NCBI GenBank assembly: GCA_947177415.1 | Contig: CAMWUK010000038.1 | Coordinates: forward strand, 1 to 32,159 | Direction: 5' to 3' | DNA length: 32,159 nt | DNA from: an uncultured Clostridiaceae bacterium | GTDB taxonomy: Bacteria > Bacillota > Clostridia > Lachnospirales > Lachnospiraceae | Part shown: positions 26,764-32,159 of the stretch, one piece after another | How the letters are laid out: each line of letters begins with the position of its first letter | Position numbering within the stretch: the stretch's first letter is position 1 | The notes under the pieces: generated by a model | Databases searched by the model: none | The model's input: only the letters and a program-made list of their open reading frames with translations | Told to the model about the DNA's origin: nothing | Translations under genes and position numbers: made by a program

Positions 26764-26916
26764 CTAATTATCCTCAAGTATTATCTCTGCCTCATTATAC
26801 AATTCCATTGAACTCTCTGTAAACATAGAAAAATTATATTCCACATAAGGAGTAGTTCTAAAGAGTTTCTTCCACTCGCTCTGGGAAATCAGCATAGCTG
26901 ATTTCCCAGAGTACAT
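26764..26916 (-). CDS. Small ORF of 50 aa at the start of an accessory transcript, unknown
   Basis: The frame begins about three bases after the predicted transcription start and has no ribosome site, so translation would be leaderless. It contains SAMLISQSEWKKLFRT, faintly like the conserved segment of Phd/YefM-type antitoxins, followed by an acidic tail ending EAEIILEDN. The perfect hairpin at 26879-26911 lies within its first codons. It ends two bases before the next small ORF. It could be the 3' remnant of a larger gene, or not coding at all. Confidence 0.3.
   Translation of the reverse strand: MYSGKSAMLISQSEWKKLFRTTPYVEYNFSMFTESSMELYNEAEIILEDN
26879..26911. repeat. Perfect 15-bp stem hairpin near the 5' end of the accessory transcript
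   Basis: CTCTGGGAAATCAGC and GCTGATTTCCCAGAG pair without mismatch around a three-base loop (ATA). No T-run follows on either strand, so it is not a standard terminator. It begins about eight bases after the predicted start site from the promoter at 26926-26954. Confidence 0.85.
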
Positions 26917-26925
26917 TTTAGCTAT

Positions 26926-26954
26926 ATTATATCTGTTTTCCACCTACATTTCAA
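26926..26954 (-). promoter_or_regulatory. Strong promoter upstream of the small ORFs and ATPase gene
   Basis: TTGAAA (26949-26954) and consensus TATAAT (26926-26931) are separated by exactly 17 bases on the minus strand. It is the best promoter match in the accessory patch; the transcript would run through three small ORFs into the ATPase gene at 26432. The rest of the 26433-26975 gap holds only the fragments listed. Confidence 0.65.
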
Positions 26955-26975
26955 CATTGTAAATTACCACTCTTC

Positions 26976-28397
26976 TTATTTATTCTCAATGTTTTTAACA
27001 ATTTGTTGCCCAATCAAAACCTTTTTTCCCTCAAATGCAAATCCATACTTTTGGATTTTATCCTTTGTAATTCCCTTTGCCATTAAATTTGCTGTGTATT
27101 TTTTTTCTTCAATCTGTTTTAGTGCTACAGAGACTGTATCAGAAAGGGTTTTCTCATCTTCCTCATCACGAACTTTAAATTCTATAATAATCCCGTCATC
27201 TTTCTGGTTTTTCGGTTCTAAAATCACATCATATCTGCCAAAACCACTTTCCCGGTTGGACAAAATACTATACCGGTCTTCCAGCTCTACCATCAGCCCA
27301 AGAACAAAGCCATGATAAAACCGTTCCGGCTCTGTATATTCCGAAGGATGCTTTCCTGTGTCAAAGTAGCTAAAGGTGTTCAATGCCACCCTGTTCATAT
27401 AAGTGTTCATTGCCTTTACATTCCCCTGCAATAGAGCTTTGATAAAATCATTGTAAGCAGTTTTGCCTGCCTTAGAAAACCAGTTTTTAATCATTGTCTG
27501 AAACATAAAGAGGACTTCCATATTGGTAAGCTTAAGTTCATACATAAAAATACCCTTATCTATATTTTGTTCCACATTCTGTACTTTCAAATATCCACTG
27601 GCAACCAGAAGGCTCCAGATTGCATTTTCATCTTCATCTAAATCACTAAATACAATCTGTTCATCCAATTCTGTATAGAATACGTTTCCCCGAAGCAAAT
27701 CCTCCATGATCATTTTTAACTCATAGTTTCCTTCTTTGATTAATTTCCCAACAAAATTATTGGAACTGATATTCGCCCAATAAGGTTTAAACTGTTTTTT
27801 ATCCAGATAGTTAATAATCGACCATGGATTATAAATATCAGAGATATTACCAAAATTAAAACCATCATACCAATGTTTTACATCTTCCTTTTTATCTGAT
27901 AAACCAAACTGGCTAAGTGCTTCAAATACCTCTTTTTCCGTAAAACCAAAACAATCCGCATACTTTTCAGAAGTCGTGGTAACCACTTCCAGATTATTCA
28001 AATCAGAAAAAACAGATTCTTTACTCACCCTTGTTATTCCAGTCATTATGGCACGTTCCAAATAAGGATTGGTTTTAAAGGTTGCATTGAATAGATTTCT
28101 AGCAAATGCTACTAATTTCTCCCAATAGCCATGCACATAGGCCTCCTGCATAGGTGTGTCATATTCATCTAATAGAATAATGACTTTTTTCCCAAAATGT
28201 CTGGAAAGATAATTCGACAGTTTATGAATTGCCATGGTTGCTATATTTTCTGGTATATGACATTGGCATTTTATTACTTCCCTTATATAATCTTTTTCTG
28301 TATCATCTAACCGTTCACTATCAAGAAGAAGCCGGTAATTACTATATAAATCAGAAATTAACTGGCAAACACGTTCTTTTGTACTCTGATAATTCAT
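26976..28397 (-). pseudogene. AAA-ATPase-like / PD-(D/E)XK protein, C-terminal part after an in-frame TAG
   Basis: Large part (473 codons) of a gene whose full frame runs 28703-26976. It holds KVIILLDEYDTPMQEAYVHG (Walker B-like), MTGITRVSKESVFSDLNNL, WYDGFNFG and YNPWSIINYL, all hallmarks of the AAA-ATPase_like (DUF1703) family, and a C-terminal PD-(D/E)XK_9 nuclease with GRYDVILEPKNQKDDGIIIEFKVRD carrying the expected D...ExK residues. It is in the same frame as the N-terminal piece, parted only by TAG. The ATG immediately after that stop could allow reinitiation, but Walker A is on the other piece. Confidence 0.8.
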
Positions 28398-28703
28398 CTA
28401 TTTAATGTTAGCAAAAGAAAGACTGATTACCGGGTAAGTTCCCTGTAACTCTTGGTATTCTAAATTTTTCCAAACAGAGAGTCCCTCAAACAGATCCTTG
28501 CGGTCAGCATAACGATTAGAGAAGAACTGCTCCAACATGCTGATGGTCAGCGTTTTTCCAAAACGTCTTGGACGGGTGATTAGGGTGACTGTATCACCAC
28601 TCTCCCACCATTCCTTTATAAAATATGTTTTATCAATATAAAAATAATTATTTTTTCGTATGCTTTCAAAGTCCTGATTACCTATTGATATTGTTCTTGC
28701 CAT
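28398..28703 (-). pseudogene. AAA-ATPase-like protein, N-terminal part with Walker A (101 aa)
   Basis: Begins MARTISIGNQDFESIRKNNY and shows FYIDKTYFIKEWW and the P-loop-like RPRRFGKTLTISMLEQFF that define the AAA-ATPase_like family N-terminus. It ends SLSFANIK-TAG, exactly where relatives continue, and the next codon starts the C-terminal piece in the same frame. GGAAGGAAAA precedes its ATG, and it overlaps the 3' end of the Rpn relic by 26 bases. A single nonsense change is the simplest explanation. Confidence 0.8.
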
Positions 28704-29409
28704 AACATTTTCCTTCCTTTACCAGTTTGCCTTTTATCTCCCTAACTGTCTCTTCTGGAAGTTTTGATATCTTCACAATAAAAGAAATATTCATATTCTC
28801 TAACAACATGTTCTGTACCAATTCATTTCGTCCTTCTTCTCTTGCTTCCATTGCGATTTCTTTATCATGCAATAACATCGTCATATACCTCGCCTCCACT
28901 TCCTTATTATTTTTCACAGTCTTCACACGCTGATGTAAACGCTTTAGCTTTCCACATCTTAGTTCACTTCGATTTATATTCGTATTTTCTATTAGTTTTA
29001 GAAATTCTATTAGTTCAGCCGGAACTTCGTTTGTGTTCTTCCCTTTTGTATTTAGAAATATTTTCTTGGTTCCGTCTTCTAGTTTTAAACTTAAGTCCTC
29101 TGCACACCTTTCCTCAAAAAAGTATAGCAGAATTTATCTTTGCCAAACAAATCAAATAAGCAGATAAATATCAAGCCGGATTCCTTTATGGTCTATGTCA
29201 GAATCCAAATGTTGTTCTTTGTTGACAATGACTACTTTTCGTATTTCTTTTTGCAATATAATTTCTAATACATCTTTGCTGGTTTCCTCATCCCACATAA
29301 CTTCTCCAAACAGGAAACTGTTTGAGAGATTCAAATCTTTCAGCTTAGGTTGTAATTCCAAAAAGGAAGAGTTGGTTTGGGTATTCATTTCTCTGGTTTT
29401 TCCTTCCAT
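28678..29409 (-). pseudogene. Rpn family (PDDEXK_2) nuclease/transposase-like gene with internal deletion
   Basis: The first part (29409-29155) contains LKDLNLSNSFLFGEVMWDEE and IDHKGIRLDIYL, the Rpn N-terminus up to the first catalytic strand. The later part (29133-28678) contains FFEERCAEDLSL, DGTKKIFLNTKG and a coiled tail NKEVEARYMTMLLHDKEIA. Both lie in one frame, broken by TGA at 29152-29154 and TAA at 29134-29136, and the catalytic core of roughly 60 residues between them is missing. Rpn proteins promote recA-independent recombination; this copy cannot be active. Confidence 0.8.
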
Positions 29410-29494
29410 AAAGTTCTTTTTTGTTATTGGTAAAAGAAAAGAATAGCTGGAAATTCGTATAGGTATTCTTTAATTCATCCATCTAGTTTATTTC

Positions 29495-29522
29495 GTAACT
29501 ATCTGGAACCATGAACATTATT
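29495..29522. repeat. Degenerate 28-bp MITE hairpin overlapping the SGNH gene end
   Basis: GTAACTATCTGGAACCATGA followed by ACATTATT aligns over 28 bases with the minimal hairpin at 12870-12897 (shared GGAACCATGAACA-type centre). The stop codon and last six residues of the SGNH protein (NVHGSR) are encoded in it, so the insertion may have supplied the present C-terminus. Confidence 0.4.
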
Positions 29523-30263
29523 AAGTATTGTATTCGCAATGTACTCCATTGCCCTATTGTTAGGATGAGCTGCTACTCCTTCATGTTCAACAGTATGTTC
29601 ATTTCCTTGTGCATCATAAACTATAGCCCCCACACCACATTGATAATCTGTATTATTTTTTATCTTTGCTAAACTGACATACGTTACTTCACATTCTGAT
29701 GCTACAGCTTCCTTCATACTATCTCTATTACCATTTTCCCAAAAATCACCAACTATAATAAGTTGTGCTTTAGGAGCTTTTTGTTTTATATAATTTATAA
29801 GAGATATGTAGTCCTCTTTAAAAGTTGTTAAGTCAGAGGCATTTTCTCCTAATTGAATTGTAACAAGGTCTATTTCATCATCTAGATATGAATCAATCAG
29901 CATAAAAGTTTCATCTCTATCTTTACTTTGTGCTTCCCATGTTGCAAAATTTTGAACATAGCTTGTAACATTTTTTCCTTGTGATTCTAACCCCTTTAAA
30001 ACAAGGTGATAATAATCATGTTCCTCATCTGTTGCTGCCATTCCTACCTCATTCCACCATGAATCACCAGTTCCATGCTTAGTAATACTATTCCCAATTG
30101 CCAAATAATTAAATGTATCATCAAACCATTCAACTTTTTCTGTAGACATATATGCATTTAATGAGGCAGATAAAACTGACACTTCCCCTTGTAAATCACT
30201 AATACGCTGATTTTGGCTGTTTTCATGAGCAATAAATTTTATAACTACATATCCACAACACAC
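29499..30263 (-). CDS. Membrane-anchored SGNH/GDSL hydrolase, 5' end out of frame
   Basis: An SGNH-fold esterase-like protein, of the kind that de-acetylates or cleaves esters on glycans. Block I is YLAIGNSITKHG with the nucleophile Ser, block III is IQLGENASD, and block V is GVAAHPNNRAMEYIA with the catalytic His. The open frame starts only at a GTG (30263) in the middle of a membrane helix. Reading upstream in the same frame gives KKTLIGIIILVLCAV, the first half of that helix, and an ATG at 30351 with GGAGG further up is in the other frame, offset by one base at an A9 run (30334-30342). So the true gene probably spans 29499-30351, with a frameshift or slippage site. It follows the flippase gene and may modify the exported glycan. 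Confidence 0.7.
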   Translation of the reverse strand: MCCGYVVIKFIAHENSQNQRISDLQGEVSVLSASLNAYMSTEKVEWFDDTFNYLAIGNSITKHGTGDSWWNEVGMAATDEEHDYYHLVLKGLESQGKNVTSYVQNFATWEAQSKDRDETFMLIDSYLDDEIDLVTIQLGENASDLTTFKEDYISLINYIKQKAPKAQLIIVGDFWENGNRDSMKEAVASECEVTYVSLAKIKNNTDYQCGVGAIVYDAQGNEHTVEHEGVAAHPNNRAMEYIANTILNNVHGSR

Positions 30264-30626
30264 AGCACATAGTACTAAAATTATAATTCCAATTAATGTC
30301 TTCTTATGGTTTGTTTGTATCTGTCTGCTAATATTTTTTTTTGCTATTCATTTCTCGTATTAATCCTCCTAATATAATAAGTTTGAAAAAAGTAACAACT
30401 TACAAACTTATTCTTTTACTGATATAGTGATAAGGACATCTATGGGGAATTCCCCCGCATCCAATTCCCACCTATACAATTTACAGTTACATTTTCAATT
30501 TGGTTAATCATGTGTTATGATATCAGCAGAGTCTGATATCCGAAGACACTGCTTTTTCATAAACACACCATAGTGAGTGGTTTACGGAAAAGTTGAGTTA
30601 GCAATAATATTGTATAATGTATTTTC
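30264..30626. other. 363-bp gap between the flippase and SGNH genes: leader, inverted repeats, no gene
   Basis: On the minus side it holds the out-of-frame SGNH start (ATG at 30351, A9 at 30334-30342). AATAAGTTTG (30376-30385) and CAAACTTATT (30403-30412) are a perfect inverted repeat around a possible TTGTTA/TATATT promoter, and could be an operator. GATATCAG/CTGATATC forms a small hairpin near 30518-30539. A short open stretch (about 30408-30497) reads WELDAGEFPIDVLITISVKE on the minus strand but has no start and is not recognised. No clear terminator follows the flippase gene. Confidence 0.45.
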
Positions 30627-32072
30627 CTATTTTTCCCAAATTCTTCGAACCACATATCCTAACAATTCAAATACCATCCTATCTCTTAACACTATCAAAA
30701 CAAAAAAATAGATTCCTGTACCAATCATTGCCTCTAACAAAGTATAGATAAGAGTTGGTGTCCATAAATCTCCTAACTTTAGTAATACAATTAACATAAT
30801 TCCAGCAGAAAATAGTCTTAAAAACAACCCTTTTGCAAATTTCTTTAATTCCAAATATTCCCTACTCATATACATAAAAATCACAACTATACTTAATTCA
30901 GCCACAATAGATGCAACCGCTGCTCCTTTCGCAGCTAAAAAAGGAATTAAAATTAAATTAATTACCATATTGATAACAGCTCCTAAAATAATTCCCTTTG
31001 TACTTCTTGCTCTTTGTCCACTTGGAATTAACAGTTGACGAACCAGACAATTGCTAATTCCTATGATCAAAATCAAAGGACTATATATCATCAATAAAGA
31101 AATAACCGGTTCATAACCCTTACCACAAAACCAAGGAATCAATCCCTTTGCAGTACCCGTAAGACCAAACCAGATTAATATACCAAGCAATAAAATATAA
31201 TCCATGCTCATTGCCAATTTTTCTTTTATCTCTTCTTTTCTTTTCTTTTCAAATAAATATGACATACGGGAAGACATAACCGTATTTAAAGAGCAAATCA
31301 AACCAGTCCCCATATTTATGAACTTGTTCGCCTGCTCATAATATCCGTTTTGGAATTTGTCTTTTGTAATCCATTGTAACATTGTCTTGTCTAACATAGT
31401 GTATACTGTACTTGCAATCGTTGGAACAAAGTAAATCCACACTTGTTTCAGCGATTCCTTAAATTCCAGTTCCTTCAAAGGCACTTTTATAATAAACTTT
31501 TTCAGAGGAACCCACATGGATAATTGCCCTAACATTCCTAAAAAAGAACTTAAACCAATATATAACAACAAATCATCTCTACTTCTTACAAATATAAAGA
31601 TAATAACAATTCCCAATATCTTAATTAATGTATTTCTTGTAACAATAATATTAAATCTCTCATATCCTTCATAAAACCATGTAATATCAAGAGCTGCCCC
31701 TAAAACAGTAAATGTCATAACAAGATAATAAGAACCATACTCCCTACTGCTTAAAGCCAGAATAAACCAACCCACTAAGCAAATCAAAGTGCTGATAATT
31801 GTAATAATTTCAATCTGCCAAAATGCTTTGCTTACCAATTTGGGATTATCCCGAAATCTTGCTATTTCCCGTTGTCCATAAGTTGCCGTACCAAGAGTTG
31901 CAAATAAGAAAAAATAACTTTCAATAGATGCTGTATAACTTTGTATACCAATACAATCTGCCCCTAAAACCCGGGATAAGTATGGTGTGGTAATCAATGG
32001 TGTAACAAGGGTTAGTATTTGATAAAATGTGTTGTATATATAATTTTTTTTAATACTTTGTTCTTGTGCCAT
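30627..32072 (-). CDS. Polysaccharide flippase of the MOP/Wzx type, 481 aa
   Basis: A membrane transporter expected to flip lipid-linked oligosaccharide across the membrane. The N-terminus KKNYIYNTFYQILTLVTPLI followed by TTPYLSRVLGADCIGIQSY is typical of the polysaccharide-synthase (RfbX/Wzx) family. About 14 hydrophobic segments are spread to the end, with family blocks LDITWFYEGYERF and PSGQRARSTKGIILGAVIN. AAGGTGATAG precedes the ATG. It opens the minus-strand array; the remaining 87 bases of the window upstream hold no recognisable gene. Its substrate is probably the rhamnose/galactofuranose glycan, by inference from the nearby enzymes. Confidence 0.9.
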   Translation of the reverse strand: MAQEQSIKKNYIYNTFYQILTLVTPLITTPYLSRVLGADCIGIQSYTASIESYFFLFATLGTATYGQREIARFRDNPKLVSKAFWQIEIITIISTLICLVGWFILALSSREYGSYYLVMTFTVLGAALDITWFYEGYERFNIIVTRNTLIKILGIVIIFIFVRSRDDLLLYIGLSSFLGMLGQLSMWVPLKKFIIKVPLKELEFKESLKQVWIYFVPTIASTVYTMLDKTMLQWITKDKFQNGYYEQANKFINMGTGLICSLNTVMSSRMSYLFEKKRKEEIKEKLAMSMDYILLLGILIWFGLTGTAKGLIPWFCGKGYEPVISLLMIYSPLILIIGISNCLVRQLLIPSGQRARSTKGIILGAVINMVINLILIPFLAAKGAAVASIVAELSIVVIFMYMSREYLELKKFAKGLFLRLFSAGIMLIVLLKLGDLWTPTLIYTLLEAMIGTGIYFFVLIVLRDRMVFELLGYVVRRIWEK

Positions 32073-32159
32073 TAACTATCACCTTCTTCCTAAAATAACT
32101 GGCTTATATTCACTTTTTAGTTCTTCTCATTTCCTTATATTACCCTTTCTATGTCTCTT

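Noticed and set aside
26879..26911. Perfect 15-bp hairpin considered as a rho-independent terminator
   Set aside because: Neither strand has a T-run after the stem, and it sits right after a strong promoter instead of after a gene end.
30408..30497. Open stretch reading WELDAGEFPIDVLITISVKE on the minus strand
   Set aside because: No start codon or ribosome site, about 28 codons only, and no family recognised; it may be a gene relic but cannot be supported.

Overview
The window reads as chromosomal DNA from a low-GC Gram-positive anaerobe, most likely Lachnospiraceae (a Roseburia/Agathobacter-like organism; this placement is inference). The supports are strong GGAGG ribosome sites, a T-box leader, a sortase-anchored lectin-repeat protein with a VPKTN signal, a DegV protein, RNase H with an N-terminal viroplasmin-type domain, and Rpn, Uma2 and AAA-ATPase-like/PD-(D/E)XK debris typical of that family. 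Except for the first gene, every gene lies on the minus strand, so transcription runs from high to low coordinates.

Layout in transcription order. (1) 32.1-29.5 kb: a Wzx-type flippase and a membrane-anchored SGNH hydrolase whose 5' end is thrown out of frame by an A9 tract. (2) 29.4-24.4 kb: an accessory patch with a deleted Rpn nuclease gene, an AAA-ATPase-like gene cut by an in-frame TAG, a well-formed promoter with a perfect 15-bp hairpin ahead of three tiny ORFs (one an Uma2 N-terminus, one an Rpn tail), an intact stand-alone SMC/OLD-like ATPase, and a short degenerate MreB/actin-like protein. (3) 24.2-17.5 kb: UDP-galactopyranose mutase, a second mutase-like flavoprotein, and two large multispanning GT-C-like membrane proteins. 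(4) 17.5-12.9 kb: a Trp T-box (specifier UGG) driving trpE-trpG-trpD-trpC; trpF, trpB and trpA are absent. (5) 12.8-7.2 kb: galE, an RNase H gene, then rmlA-rmlB-rmlD-rmlC from their own promoter, followed by a SurA/PrsA-like lipoprotein. (6) 5.9-1.3 kb: a DegV fatty-acid-binding protein and a 1148-residue L-type-lectin surface protein with eight repeats. (7) A tRNA-Thr(CGT) and, on the plus strand, a lytic transglycosylase.

The sugar genes fit together. RmlABCD make dTDP-L-rhamnose. GalE and Glf make UDP-galactopyranose and then UDP-galactofuranose. The GT-C proteins and the flippase suggest assembly and export of a lipid-linked rhamnose/galactofuranose surface glycan.

The most striking signal is a family of non-coding palindromic elements scattered through the intergenic gaps. 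They share terminal repeats of the type GT(A/T)AC(A/T)GTTCA. The long forms (about 135-187 bp, three sequence classes) fold into a cloverleaf of an outer stem plus internal hairpins; minimal 28-bp hairpins carry only the ends. Several are flanked by 8-bp direct repeats, so they behave as MITEs. One sits in each gap between rmlA, rmlB, rmlD and rmlC, one between trpD and trpC, one between trpC and galE, and one directly between the T-box terminator and trpE. Paired changes preserve the stems between copies.
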